From Knufia peltigerae (Eukaryota > Ascomycota > Eurotiomycetes > Chaetothyriales > Trichomeriaceae), in the NCBI GenBank assembly GCA_030247855.1, contig JAPDRN010000129.1, forward strand, positions 1 to 64,000: DNA of 64,000 nt. The letters are read 5' to 3'. A model generated the notes under the pieces. The model did no database searches and was not told the origin of the DNA. It was given only the letters and a program-made list of their open reading frames with translations. The position numbers and the translations under genes were made by a program. Numbering within the stretch: the stretch's first letter is position 1; each line of letters begins with the position of its first letter. Below are positions 43,765-51,910 of this stretch, piece after piece.

Positions 43765-44157
43765 TCAGCGCTTGGAGAACTGGGTGGCGCGGCGGGCCTT
43801 GTGCAGACCGACCTTCTTACGTTCGACTTCGCGGGCGTCGCGGGTCATGAAGCCAGCCTTGCGCAGCTCGGACTTCAGGGTTTCGTCGTACTCGACCAGA
43901 GCACGGGCGATGCCCAGACGGATCGCACCGGCCTGGCCGGTGGTGCCGCCGCCAGCGGCGGTGACCAGGATGTCGAAGCTCTCGGTGTTCTTGGTCAGCT
44001 CGAGCGGCTGGCGCACGATCATGCGAGCGGTCTCACGGCCGAAGAACTCGTCCAGCGGACGACCATTGACGGTGATGTTGCCCGAACCCTTGCGCAGGAA
44101 CACGCGAGCGGTGGAGGACTTGCGGCGGCCAGTGCCGTAGTTTTGAGTGATAGCCAT
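43765..44157 (-). CDS. rpsI: 30S ribosomal protein S9
   Basis: 130 residues. YGTGRRKSSTARVFLRKGSG at the N terminus and the basic tail ending KARRATQFSKR identify S9, whose C-terminal Lys-Arg reaches the P-site tRNA. It follows rplM by 2 bases, the usual rplM-rpsI operon. Confidence 0.98.
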   Translation of the reverse strand: MAITQNYGTGRRKSSTARVFLRKGSGNITVNGRPLDEFFGRETARMIVRQPLELTKNTESFDILVTAAGGGTTGQAGAIRLGIARALVEYDETLKSELRKAGFMTRDAREVERKKVGLHKARRATQFSKR

Positions 44158-44159
44158 GA

Positions 44160-44588
44160 TTAGATATCCAGAACCTGCGGCTGCTGTGCGGCGTGCGGAT
44201 GCTCAGTGCCGGCGTAGACCTTGAGCTTGCGGTACATCTGGCGACCCAGCGTGCCCTTCGGCAGCATGCCCTTGACGGCGGTCTCGATCACGCGCTCCGG
44301 GTGGCGCTCAAGCGCCTGGGCGAGGGATTCGGTCTTCAGGTTGCCGATGTAACCGGTGAAACGGTGATACATCTTGTCCTGCAGCTTCTTGCCGGTGACG
44401 ACAATCTTTTCTGCATTGATGACGACCAGGTAGTCGCCGGTATCAACGTGCGGGGTGTAGACCGGCTTGTGCTTGCCACGCAGACGGCGGGCCAGCTCGG
44501 TGCAGAGACGGCCCAGGGTCTTGCCCTCGGCGTCGACGAGGTACCAGTCGCGCTGGACGGTCTCGTTCTTGGCAGTGAAAGTGCTCAT
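44160..44588 (-). CDS. rplM: 50S ribosomal protein L13
   Basis: 142 residues, E. coli length. WYLVDAEGKTLGRLCTELAR and the RHPERVIETAVKGMLPKGTL region are diagnostic. First gene of the rplM-rpsI operon; AAGAG lies before the ATG. The promoter should lie in the 196 bases shared with divergent coq7. Confidence 0.98.
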   Translation of the reverse strand: MSTFTAKNETVQRDWYLVDAEGKTLGRLCTELARRLRGKHKPVYTPHVDTGDYLVVINAEKIVVTGKKLQDKMYHRFTGYIGNLKTESLAQALERHPERVIETAVKGMLPKGTLGRQMYRKLKVYAGTEHPHAAQQPQVLDI

Positions 44589-44784
44589 GAAGAACTCTTG
44601 GTTAGGTCGGGCTCATTGCGGCGAAGGACTCGCCGGAACTCTGCCACGCGTTGTGAAAGGTGGAGCGTAAGGGGCGGCATTGTACGCAGCTTGGCTGGCG
44701 GGTGCAAGCCGGCTTCCGCCCCGGGTTGGCAGGGGGCCGGGGCCGGGCGAGAATCGGGCCTCCCCCGCTCCACGCCGTGCCGCC

Positions 44785-45429
44785 ATGACCGTGCTTCGCC
44801 AGACCACCCCGCTGGACCATCTGCTGACCGAGGCGCAGCGCGCCCTGGACACGGTGTTCGGCAACCCGCCGGCCAACCGCCCTTATCCGGCCACGGACAC
44901 CGGCGAGCCGGGAATGGACAGCGCGCAGCGTCGCCACGCGGCCGGGCTGATGCGGATCAACCATGTCGGCGAGGTCTGCGCCCAGGGCCTGTATTTCGGC
45001 CAGGCCGCGGTGGCGCGCGATCCGGCGACCCGCGAGCATCTGCTGGAAGCGGCCCAGGAAGAGACCGATCACCTGGCGTGGTGCGCCACCCGCCTGGGCG
45101 AGCTGGACAGCCGCCCGAGCCTGTTCAATCCGCTCTGGTACGCCGGCAGCTACACCATCGGCACCCTGGCCGGGCTGCGTGGCGATGGCTGGAACCTGGG
45201 TTTCGTGGTCGAGACCGAGCGCCAGGTGGAAGCCCATCTGGACGAACACCTGGTCGACCTGCCGGCCGGCGACCTGCGCAGCCGCGCGGTCATCCGGGTG
45301 ATGAAGGAAGACGAGGCCCGGCATGCCGAACATGCCGAACAGGCCGGCGCACGCCGCCTGCCGTTCCCGATTCCCGGCGCGATGGCGCTGGCCTCCAGGG
45401 TGATGAAGACCATTGCCTACCGCATTTGA
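44785..45429 (+). CDS. coq7: Demethoxyubiquinone hydroxylase
   Basis: 214 residues, Coq7 di-iron family. Metal-ligand motifs NHVGEVCAQ, EETDHLAWC, ETERQVEAHL and KEDEARHAEHA are all present. It hydroxylates demethoxyubiquinone late in ubiquinone synthesis. The ATG at 44785 is chosen because the upstream frame (from 44680) is Pro/Arg-rich spacer and promoter DNA. Confidence 0.95.
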   Translation: MTVLRQTTPLDHLLTEAQRALDTVFGNPPANRPYPATDTGEPGMDSAQRRHAAGLMRINHVGEVCAQGLYFGQAAVARDPATREHLLEAAQEETDHLAWCATRLGELDSRPSLFNPLWYAGSYTIGTLAGLRGDGWNLGFVVETERQVEAHLDEHLVDLPAGDLRSRAVIRVMKEDEARHAEHAEQAGARRLPFPIPGAMALASRVMKTIAYRI

Positions 45430-45436
45430 GGGGGAG

Positions 45437-45496
45437 CCCCCACCAACGGTGTGGGCCTACCAGATCACACGGTGGGGCCCGACCGTTGGTCGGGCC
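45437..45496. repeat. Two palindromes between coq7 and sugE
   Basis: 45437-45460 is a GTAG-ended element on the minus strand (CCCACCAACGGTGTGGGC then CTAC); 45476-45496 is GGCCCGACC/GGTCGGGCC around GTT. They could end the convergent transcripts. Confidence 0.65.
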
Positions 45497-45501
45497 ACCT
45501 T

Positions 45502-45822
45502 TCAGTTGGGCGACACCAGCTTCAGGCCGATCACACCGGCCACGATCAGGCCCACGCAGGCCAGGCGTGCCGGCGAGGCGCTGTCGTTGAACAGATAGAT
45601 GCCCAGCACCGTCACGCCCATGGCGCCGATGCCGGTCCAGATCGCGTAGGCCGTGCCGACCGGAATGTTCTTCATCGCCTGGCTCATCAGGTACAGGCTG
45701 ATCAGCGCCGACACCACCGTCAGGGCGGTCGGCACGGGTTTGCTGAAACCTTCGGAGTACTTCATTCCAAGGGCGAATCCGATCTCGAACAGACCGGCCA
45801 GCAGCAGATAGATCCAGGGCAT
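45502..45822 (-). CDS. sugE: SMR exporter of the SugE/Gdx (guanidinium) type
   Basis: 106 residues, four membrane helices. The central Glu13 of SMR transporters is in LLLAGLFEIGFALGMKY, and IPVGTAYAIWTGIGAMG and LACVGLIVAGVIGLKLV follow the SugE/Gdx pattern, not the QacE one. Gdx proteins export guanidinium in exchange for protons. AAGGAG precedes the ATG at 45822; the longer frame to 45936 runs through the leader. The leader (45823-45987) is structured and ends in a terminator hairpin. Confidence 0.9.
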   Translation of the reverse strand: MPWIYLLLAGLFEIGFALGMKYSEGFSKPVPTALTVVSALISLYLMSQAMKNIPVGTAYAIWTGIGAMGVTVLGIYLFNDSASPARLACVGLIVAGVIGLKLVSPN

Positions 45823-45987
45823 GGGTGGGGGCTCCTTACCTTTTTGAGAAAAACGAAACGGCCCGGTGTTTTCACACCGGGCCGTAGGTCGGTACATCGC
45901 CGTGGAACTGAAGATTGCGCCAAGCGCAGGCTCCACGGGGCGGGGCGTCCCGCCTGGGTGGCGATGCCTGACGGCATCGCGCTTGGG
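45823..45987 (-). ncRNA. Structured leader or small RNA upstream of sugE
   Basis: Read on the minus strand from the speD stop to sugE: a hairpin (45961-45980, GCGATGCC/GGCATCGC); a GGCGGG/CCCGCC hairpin with ACGC loop (45939-45954); a nested structure with outer stem CCGTGGA/TCCACGG (45900-45938) and inner TGCGC/GCGCA; then a terminator. Guanidine riboswitches commonly control Gdx genes, but I cannot match this to the known classes. It may be an attenuator or a separate RNA. Confidence 0.45.
45848..45885 (-). terminator. Intrinsic terminator inside the sugE leader
   Basis: A perfect 12-bp stem (ACGGCCCGGTGT and its complement, GAAA loop on the minus strand) followed by TTCGTTTTT. It ends about 25 bases before the sugE ATG and leaves the ribosome site outside the stem, the geometry of a transcription attenuator. 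Confidence 0.85.
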
Positions 45988-46782
45988 TCACTCAGCCAGG
46001 TTGCGCCCGTGGAACAGCTCTTCGATCTCACGACGCAGCAGCGCTTCGATCTTCATGCGTTCCTTGAACGAGATGTTCTTGGCCTTCTCCTCGAACAGGT
46101 ACTGGTCCAGGTCGAAGTCCTTCAGGTGCATCTTCGTGTGGAAGATGTTCTCCTGGTAGACGTTGACGTCGAACATCTCGTAACGCGACTTGATGTTCTT
46201 GGCCAGGAAGTTCTGGATCGAGTTGATCTTGTGATCGATGTAGTGCTTCTTGCCCTTCACATCACGCGTGAAGCCACGGACACGGTAGTCCATGATCACG
46301 ATGTCCGATTCCAGGCTCTCGATCAGGTAGTTCAGTGCCTTCAACGGCGAAATGACGCCGCAGGTAGCCACGTCGATGTCGGCGCGGAAGGTGGCAATGC
46401 CTTCCTGCGGGTGCGTTTCCGGATAGGTGTGCACGGTGATGTGCGACTTGTCCATGTGCGCGACCACGGCATCGGAAATCAACTCCTTGCCGGCCTGCTT
46501 CTTGTCGATCACCGGCTCTTCGGAGATCAGGATCGTCACCGAGGCACCCTGCGGATCGTAATCCTGGCGCGCCACGTTGAGGATGTTGGCGCCGATGATC
46601 TCAGCGACATCGGTCAAGATTTGAGTAAGCCTGTCGGCGTTGTACTCTTCATCGATGTATTCAATGTAACGCTGACGCTCCTCTTCGGTGCGCGCGTAAC
46701 ACACGTCATAGATGTTGAAGCTCAGCGCCTTGGTGAGGTTGTTGAAACCCTGCAACCTCAGGCGAGGCAACGGCTTGACCAC
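45988..46782 (-). CDS. speD: S-adenosylmethionine decarboxylase proenzyme
   Basis: 264 residues, the E. coli-type SpeD. Self-cleavage at the serine in MDKSHITVHTYPE creates the pyruvoyl cofactor. The enzyme supplies the aminopropyl donor for spermidine. The start is a GTG at 46782 after AGGAATCG. speE is not adjacent. The sugE leader follows directly. Confidence 0.97.
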   Translation of the reverse strand: MVKPLPRLRLQGFNNLTKALSFNIYDVCYARTEEERQRYIEYIDEEYNADRLTQILTDVAEIIGANILNVARQDYDPQGASVTILISEEPVIDKKQAGKELISDAVVAHMDKSHITVHTYPETHPQEGIATFRADIDVATCGVISPLKALNYLIESLESDIVIMDYRVRGFTRDVKGKKHYIDHKINSIQNFLAKNIKSRYEMFDVNVYQENIFHTKMHLKDFDLDQYLFEEKAKNISFKERMKIEALLRREIEELFHGRNLAE

Positions 46783-46818
46783 GGCGGTCGATTCCTGTGT
46801 AAGAAGGGAAAGGGGGAA

Positions 46819-46831
46819 TTATGCGGCATAA
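46819..46831. promoter_or_regulatory. TTATGCGGCATAA dyad between speD and clp
   Basis: A perfect 13-base palindrome in the 174-base divergent region, 37 bases upstream of speD. An operator is possible; no regulator is assigned. Confidence 0.35.
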
Positions 46832-46956
46832 GTGTCTCCAGGGGGAACGTGAAGACGCTCAGGTTCTGGCACACTGTTTGCCCTTAACAATTGCGCTGGT
46901 TAAGCTCCGCTATCGACCCCGTGAATCCGTTCATGCGCAGAGGGAGCGCCCCTATC

Positions 46957-47622
46957 GTGTCAACCGTGCGCCTAGCTAGCAGCCCATTGGCCTTGGACAT
47001 CGCAACAATCGACCGCTTCCTGGCACACAGCCACAGGCGGCGCTATCCCACCCGTACCGACGTCTTCCGACCCGGTGACCCGGCCGGCACCCTGTATTAC
47101 GTCATCAGCGGCTCGGTTTCGATCATGGCCGAGGAGGAAGAGGACCGTGAGCTGGTACTGGGCTATTTCGGCGCCGGTGAGTTCGTCGGCGAGATGGGCC
47201 TGTTCGTGGAGTCGGACCGCCGTGAGGTGATCCTGCGCACCCGCACGGCCTGTGAGCTGGCCGAAATCAGCTACGAGCGCCTGCATCAGCTGTTCCTCGG
47301 CCCGCTGTCGGCCGATGCCCCGCGCCTGCTGTACGCGCTGGGCCAGCAGATCTCAAAGCGCCTGCTGGACACCAGCCGCAAGGCCAGCCGTCTGGCATTC
47401 CTGGATGTCACCGACCGCATCGTGCGCACCCTGCACGATCTGGCGCAGGAGCCGGAGTCGATGACGCACCCGCAGGGCAGCCAACTGCGCGTCTCACGCC
47501 AGGAACTGGCCCGTCTGGTCGGTTGCTCGCGCGAAATGGCCGGCCGGGTGTTGAAGAAGCTGCAGACCGACGGCCTGCTGCACGCCCGCGGCAAGACCGT
47601 GGTGCTGTACGGCACCCGTTGA
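46957..47622 (+). CDS. clp: CRP-like global regulator Clp
   Basis: 221 residues. A cyclic-nucleotide-binding fold (about 20-135, FRPGDPAGTLYYVISGSVSI, GEFVGEMGLFVES) and a C-terminal helix-turn-helix (SRQELARLVGCSREMAGRVL). The sequence RFLAHSHRRRYPTRTDVFRP is the xanthomonad Clp signature. In Xanthomonas Clp drives extracellular enzymes and virulence genes and is inhibited by c-di-GMP. I chose the GTG at 46957, which has GAGGGAG ten bases before it; an ATG at 46933 and the frame from 46891 have none. Confidence 0.92.
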   Translation: MSTVRLASSPLALDIATIDRFLAHSHRRRYPTRTDVFRPGDPAGTLYYVISGSVSIMAEEEEDRELVLGYFGAGEFVGEMGLFVESDRREVILRTRTACELAEISYERLHQLFLGPLSADAPRLLYALGQQISKRLLDTSRKASRLAFLDVTDRIVRTLHDLAQEPESMTHPQGSQLRVSRQELARLVGCSREMAGRVLKKLQTDGLLHARGKTVVLYGTR

Positions 47623-47633
47623 TCGACAGATGT

Positions 47634-47700
47634 CCGCCGGGCATGGCCCGGCGCTACCCCAAGGCCTCCACCACGGTAGCGCCGGGCCATGCCCGGCGGA
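47634..47700. repeat. Inverted SMAG pair (GTAGCGCCGGGCC type)
   Basis: 47634-47657 and 47676-47700 are opposed copies (CCGCCGGGCATGGCCCGG and its mirror) 18 bases apart, forming a long hairpin just after clp, possibly its terminator. Confidence 0.85.
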
Positions 47701-47761
47701 TCGTCGTACGTGCGACACACCATCGCATGTCGCGCACACCCGCATCCGCTAGGCTCGATCC

Positions 47762-48523
47762 ATGGAGCTGAGCAGCGAATTCTGGTGGTTCATCCTCATC
47801 GGCCTCGGCGCGCAGCTGGTCGATGGCGCGCTGGGCATGGCATTCGGGCTGGTTTCTTCATCGGTGCTGCTCAGCATGGGCCTGCCTCCCGCACAGGTCA
47901 GCGCCAGCGTGCATACCGCTGAAGTGTTCACCACCGGGGCCTCCGGTGTGTCGCATCTGGTCGCCGGCAATGTCGACAGGCGACTGTTCTTCCGCCTCGC
48001 CCTGCCCGGCGCGCTGGGCGGCGCACTCGGCGCGTACGTGCTGACACAGGTCCCTGGCGACCTGATCCGCCCACTGATCTACCTGTACCTGCTGGTGCTG
48101 GCCATCATCATCCTGGCCCGCGCGGCGGGCCGCTGGATGCCCAAGGGCGAGATCCGGCGGGTACCGGTGCTGGGCTTCTTCGCCGGCCTGCTCGATGCCA
48201 GTGGCGGTGGCGGCTGGGGCCCGGTGGCCACCTCCACCCTGCTCGCCCGCGGCGGTCAGGCGCGGACCACGATCGGCACGGTAAACGCTGCGGAGTTCGT
48301 GGTCACGCTGACGGTGTCAGCGACCTTCCTGCTGTCGATGGGAATGCAGCACCTGCAGATCGTCGCCGGCCTGCTGATCGGCGGCATGATGGCCGCGCCG
48401 GTGGCGGCGGTGCTGGTGAAGCGGGTGAAGGAACGCTGGGTACTGGTCGCGGTGGGCGTGCTGGTGCTGGGCATCAGTCTGTTCCAGGTGGGCCATGCGC
48501 TGTTCGGGTACCTGTACCGCTGA
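47762..48523 (+). CDS. TSUP-family permease (TauE/SafE)
   Basis: 253 residues, about eight membrane segments arranged as two repeats. LGAQLVDGALGMAFGLVSSS and GLLDASGGGGWGPVATSTLL are the repeated TSUP signature. Family members move sulfite, sulfonates or related anions; the substrate here is not defined. No sulfur genes are linked. Confidence 0.88.
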   Translation: MELSSEFWWFILIGLGAQLVDGALGMAFGLVSSSVLLSMGLPPAQVSASVHTAEVFTTGASGVSHLVAGNVDRRLFFRLALPGALGGALGAYVLTQVPGDLIRPLIYLYLLVLAIIILARAAGRWMPKGEIRRVPVLGFFAGLLDASGGGGWGPVATSTLLARGGQARTTIGTVNAAEFVVTLTVSATFLLSMGMQHLQIVAGLLIGGMMAAPVAAVLVKRVKERWVLVAVGVLVLGISLFQVGHALFGYLYR

Positions 48524-48544
48524 CCGCTCGCCGGGCGGGATCCG

Positions 48545-48621
48545 GTAGTGCCGGCCGCTGGCCGGCAACCTTATGGCCTGCGGAAACGCGTGCAAGGTTG
48601 CCGGCCAGCGGCCGGCACTAC
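48545..48621. repeat. Inverted SMAG pair (GTAGTGCCGGCC type)
   Basis: Opposed GCCGGCCGCTGGCCGGCAAC copies with GTAG at both outer ends, 77 bases in all, between convergent genes. Confidence 0.85.
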
Positions 48622-48656
48622 CGGGTCCTTGCCCGGCAGACCCGTCATCGTGCGAT

Positions 48657-48687
48657 GGGGTCAGAGCCCCTGCGGGGATCTGACCCC
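48657..48687. repeat. GGGGTCAGA-ended palindrome
   Basis: GGGGTCAGAGCCCCTGC and GGGGATCTGACCCC; same ends as 9146-9184. It abuts the stop of the HAD gene. Confidence 0.75.
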
Positions 48688-48690
48688 GGA

Positions 48691-49407
48691 CTATGCCCTG
48701 TCGCCACCACGGTCCACGCAGCCCCAGTTGAGGATGCGGGTGCCCGCCGGCAGCACGCGGCGGAAGAATTCCACCTTGGCCGGTTTCGGGTTGACCACCA
48801 CCGGCGCTTTCGCCGCCAGCAGCAGCGGCAGGTCGGCGGTGCTGTCGGAATAGGCGATATCGATATCGCCGTAGCCGCGCTCGCGCAGCATGCGCATCTT
48901 CTCTTCGTTGTGGCAGTGGCGGGTCGGCCCTACCCCGCCCAGCCGCGGCCCCACTTCGGTACCGATCACCGGCACGTCCTGGTGGGCGACGAAGGCCAGG
49001 ATCGCGCGGGCAAGTTCCGGCGGTGCGCCGGTGGCCACCACCACGCGATCGCCCTTGGCACGGTGCGCGGCGAATACGTCCAGCGCCTGCGGCAGCAGCT
49101 TGGCGCGCATCTGCGCTTCATTGCGCAGCACGTAGGCATCGATCACCTTGTTGAACTCGCGCGCGCGATGCAGGCCGAAGCTGCCGATCCAGACATAGAT
49201 CGAGATACCGGCACGGCGGGTCGGCAGCATCGCCACCATCGGCCCGGCAATCGGGGTGACCAGCAGCGCCGCCAGCATCCGCAGCGGGTTGCGCTTGATC
49301 AGCGAGGCGAACAGGTGGGTACCCGAATCGCCGTCATACAGGGTGTGGTCGAAGTCGAAGACCACCAGCGGCGCATCCTCGCGCGGCGTTGGATAGTACG
49401 TTTTCAT
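48691..49407 (-). CDS. HAD-IB family phosphatase
   Basis: 238 residues. HAD motif I is VVFDFDHTLYDGD, motif II VVVATGAPPE, motif III YSDSTADLPLL. A membrane-associating stretch (about 42-75) and RAGISIYVWIGSFGLHRARE recall phosphatidylglycerophosphatase C (PgpC) of E. coli, a better match than SerB. The ATG at 49407 overlaps the trpC stop (ATGA), so it is translated as the last gene of the trp operon, though nothing suggests a tryptophan role. Confidence 0.8.
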   Translation of the reverse strand: MKTYYPTPREDAPLVVFDFDHTLYDGDSGTHLFASLIKRNPLRMLAALLVTPIAGPMVAMLPTRRAGISIYVWIGSFGLHRAREFNKVIDAYVLRNEAQMRAKLLPQALDVFAAHRAKGDRVVVATGAPPELARAILAFVAHQDVPVIGTEVGPRLGGVGPTRHCHNEEKMRMLRERGYGDIDIAYSDSTADLPLLLAAKAPVVVNPKPAKVEFFRRVLPAGTRILNWGCVDRGGDRA

Positions 49408-50198
49408 GCTGCGAAGAATAGCTGACGCAGACCCTCGCCCGGCTCTTCCACGCGCATGAAGGCCTCGCCGACCAGGAACGAGTGGATGCCCGCATCGCGC
49501 ATCAAGGCCACATCCTGCGGGCCGAGAATGCCACTCTCGGTGACCAGCAGGCGGTCGCGCGGCACGGCCAGGCGCATGTCCAGCGTGGTCTGCAGCGACA
49601 CCTCGAAGGTGCGCAGATTGCGGTTGTTGATGCCGATCATCGGCGCCGGCACCTGCAGCGCACGCTCCAGCTCGTCGATGTCGTGCACTTCCACCAGCAC
49701 GTCCATGTCCAGCGACATCGCCAGCTCGGACAGCGTGGCCAGCTGCGTATCGTCCAGCGCGGCGACGATCAGCAGGATGCAGTCGGCGCCGAGTACGCGC
49801 GCCTCGTACACCTGGTAGGCGTCGATCACGAAGTCCTTGCGCAGCACCGGCAGCGTGCACGCTTCGCGGGCCTGCTGCAGGTAGGCGTCCGCACCCTGGA
49901 AGAAGTCGACGTCGGTCAGCACCGACAGGCAGCTGGCGCCGCCGAACTCGTAGCTGACCGCGATGTCGGCCGGGCGGAAGTCGGGGCGGATCACGCCCTT
50001 GGACGGGCTGGCCTTCTTCACTTCGGCAATCACCGCTGGATCGCCATTGGCCACGGAGGCCTGCAGCGCGCGCACGAAGCCGCGCACCGGTGGCGCATCG
50101 GCCAGCGCGGCCTGCAGCTCCTCTAGCGGGCGCTGGGCGCGGCGCTGGGCTACTTCTTCGGCCTTGCGGGCCAGGATCGTCTGCAGGATATCGCTCAT
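49404..50198 (-). CDS. trpC: Indole-3-glycerol phosphate synthase
   Basis: 264 residues, single-function TrpC barrel. VIAEVKKASPSKGVIRPDF and ALDDTQLATL, GINNRNLRTFEV, VTESGI are the IGPS loops with the catalytic Lys and Glu. It closes the indole ring. The ATG at 50198 is chosen over the frame to 50246. It follows trpD by 74 bases and overlaps the HAD gene by 4. Confidence 0.97.
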   Translation of the reverse strand: MSDILQTILARKAEEVAQRRAQRPLEELQAALADAPPVRGFVRALQASVANGDPAVIAEVKKASPSKGVIRPDFRPADIAVSYEFGGASCLSVLTDVDFFQGADAYLQQAREACTLPVLRKDFVIDAYQVYEARVLGADCILLIVAALDDTQLATLSELAMSLDMDVLVEVHDIDELERALQVPAPMIGINNRNLRTFEVSLQTTLDMRLAVPRDRLLVTESGILGPQDVALMRDAGIHSFLVGEAFMRVEEPGEGLRQLFFAA

Positions 50199-50272
50199 CG
50201 TCGTCGGGTCGGTGCTGGGGCGGTGAGGACGACCATTATCGGCCATCGGGTAGGTCAGGCTGAACCGCGTGC

Positions 50273-51304
50273 TCAGGCAACCAGCGCGCGGGTGGTATCG
50301 ACATACTGCTGCAGGCGGGCACGGGCGCTGCCATCGGCGATGACCGCGCGGGCGCGGGCCAGGCCGTCGCCGATATCGCTGGCCACGCCGGCCACATACA
50401 GCGCTGCGCCCGCATTCAGGGCCACGATGTCCAGCGCCGGGCCCGGCTCGTTGTCGAGCACCGCGCGCAGCATGGCGATGGACTGCTCAGGGCCATCCAC
50501 GCGCAGGTTGCGGCTGGCCGACATGGCGATGCCGAAATCTTCCGGGTGGATCTCGTACTCGCGCACCTTGCCGTCGCGCAGTTCACCCACCAGGGTGCCG
50601 GCACCCAGCGAGATCTCGTCCATGTTGTCGCGGCCCCACACCACCATCGCGCGCTCGGCGCCCAGTTCGCGCAGCACGCGCGCCTGGATGCCCACCAGAT
50701 CGGGGTGGAACACGCCCATCAGCACCGACGGCGCATTGGCCGGGTTGGTCAGCGGCCCCAGGATGTTGAAGATGGTGCGCACGCCCATCTCGCGACGTAC
50801 CGGCGCCACCACCTTCATCGACGGATGGTGGATCGGCGCGAACATGAAGCCGATGCCGGTCTGTTCGATCGCTGCGGCCACCTGCGCAGGCTGCAGTTCG
50901 ATCGCCGCGCCCAGCGCTTCGACCGCATCGGCGCTGCCGGACTTGGACGACACGCTGCGGTTGCCATGCTTGGCCACGCGCGCGCCGGCGGCAGCGGCAA
51001 CGAACATCGCGCAGGTGGAGATGTTGAAGGTATGCGAACCATCGCCACCGGTGCCGACGATATCGACCAGGTGGGTGGTATCGGCGACCGGTACGGCCAG
51101 CGCGAATTCGCGCATCACCGTTGCCGCGGCGGCGATCTCGTCGATGGTTTCCTTCTTCACGCGCAGGCCGGTGAGGATGGCGGCGGTCATCATCGGCGAG
51201 ACGTCACCGCGCATGATCTGCCGCATCAGGTCGACCATTTCGTCGAAGAAGATCTCGCGATGCTCGATGGTGCGTTGCAGGGCTTCCTGGGGGGAGAAGC
51301 TCAT
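50273..51304 (-). CDS. trpD: Anthranilate phosphoribosyltransferase
   Basis: 343 residues. The PRPP loop GTGGDGSHTFNIST, KHGNRSVSSKSGSADAVEAL and the NILGPLTNPA segment identify TrpD. It joins anthranilate to PRPP. AAGGAG precedes the ATG at 51304, 16 bases after the trpG stop. Confidence 0.97.
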   Translation of the reverse strand: MSFSPQEALQRTIEHREIFFDEMVDLMRQIMRGDVSPMMTAAILTGLRVKKETIDEIAAAATVMREFALAVPVADTTHLVDIVGTGGDGSHTFNISTCAMFVAAAAGARVAKHGNRSVSSKSGSADAVEALGAAIELQPAQVAAAIEQTGIGFMFAPIHHPSMKVVAPVRREMGVRTIFNILGPLTNPANAPSVLMGVFHPDLVGIQARVLRELGAERAMVVWGRDNMDEISLGAGTLVGELRDGKVREYEIHPEDFGIAMSASRNLRVDGPEQSIAMLRAVLDNEPGPALDIVALNAGAALYVAGVASDIGDGLARARAVIADGSARARLQQYVDTTRALVA

Positions 51305-51320
51305 CGGAATACTCCTTGGA

Positions 51321-51908
51321 TCAGGCAGCCGGGCGCTGCAGGAAATTGCGCAGCAGCGCGTGACCATGCTCGGTGAGGATCGATTCGGGGTGGAACTGCA
51401 CGCCCTCGACCGGGAACTGGCGGTGGCGCAGGCCCATGATCTCTTCGATCGAGCCATCTTCGTTCTCGGTCCATGCAGTCACTTCCAGCGCGTCGGGCAG
51501 GCTGTTCTTGTCCACCACCAGCGAGTGGTAGCGGGTGGCCTGGTAGCCATCCGGGAGGCCGGCGAACACGCCCTTGCCTTCGTGCCGGATCGGCGAGGTC
51601 TTGCCGTGCATGATGTTGCCGGCACGGATGACCGTGCCGCCGTAGACCTGGCCGATACCCTGGTGGCCCAGGCACACGCCGAGGATCGGCGTGGTCGGGC
51701 CAAGGCGCTGGATCAGCTCCAGCGACACGCCCGCTTCGTTGGGCGTGCACGGGCCGGGTGAGATGACGATGCGTTCGGGTTTCTGCGCGGCGATCTCGTC
51801 CACGCTCATCGCATCGTTGCGCACCACCTTCACTTCAGCACCCAGCGTCTGCAGGTACTGCACGAGGTTGTAGGTGAAGCTGTCGTAGTTGTCGATCATC
51901 CACAACAT
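51321..51908 (-). CDS. trpG: Anthranilate synthase glutamine amidotransferase subunit
   Basis: 195 residues. The catalytic cysteine is in LGVCLGHQGIG and the His-Glu pair in GVQFHPESILTEHG. N terminus LWMIDNYDSFTYNLVQYLQT. It supplies ammonia to TrpE (and perhaps PabB). It starts 2 bases after the stop of an inserted SIMPL-domain gene instead of following trpE directly. Confidence 0.97.
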   Translation of the reverse strand: MLWMIDNYDSFTYNLVQYLQTLGAEVKVVRNDAMSVDEIAAQKPERIVISPGPCTPNEAGVSLELIQRLGPTTPILGVCLGHQGIGQVYGGTVIRAGNIMHGKTSPIRHEGKGVFAGLPDGYQATRYHSLVVDKNSLPDALEVTAWTENEDGSIEEIMGLRHRQFPVEGVQFHPESILTEHGHALLRNFLQRPAA

Positions 51909-51910
51909 GG

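Noticed and set aside
45823..45987. Assignment as a guanidine-I, -II or -III riboswitch
   Set aside because: I could not find the conserved sequence blocks of any of them; only one near-miss ACGC loop. Left as an unassigned structured leader.
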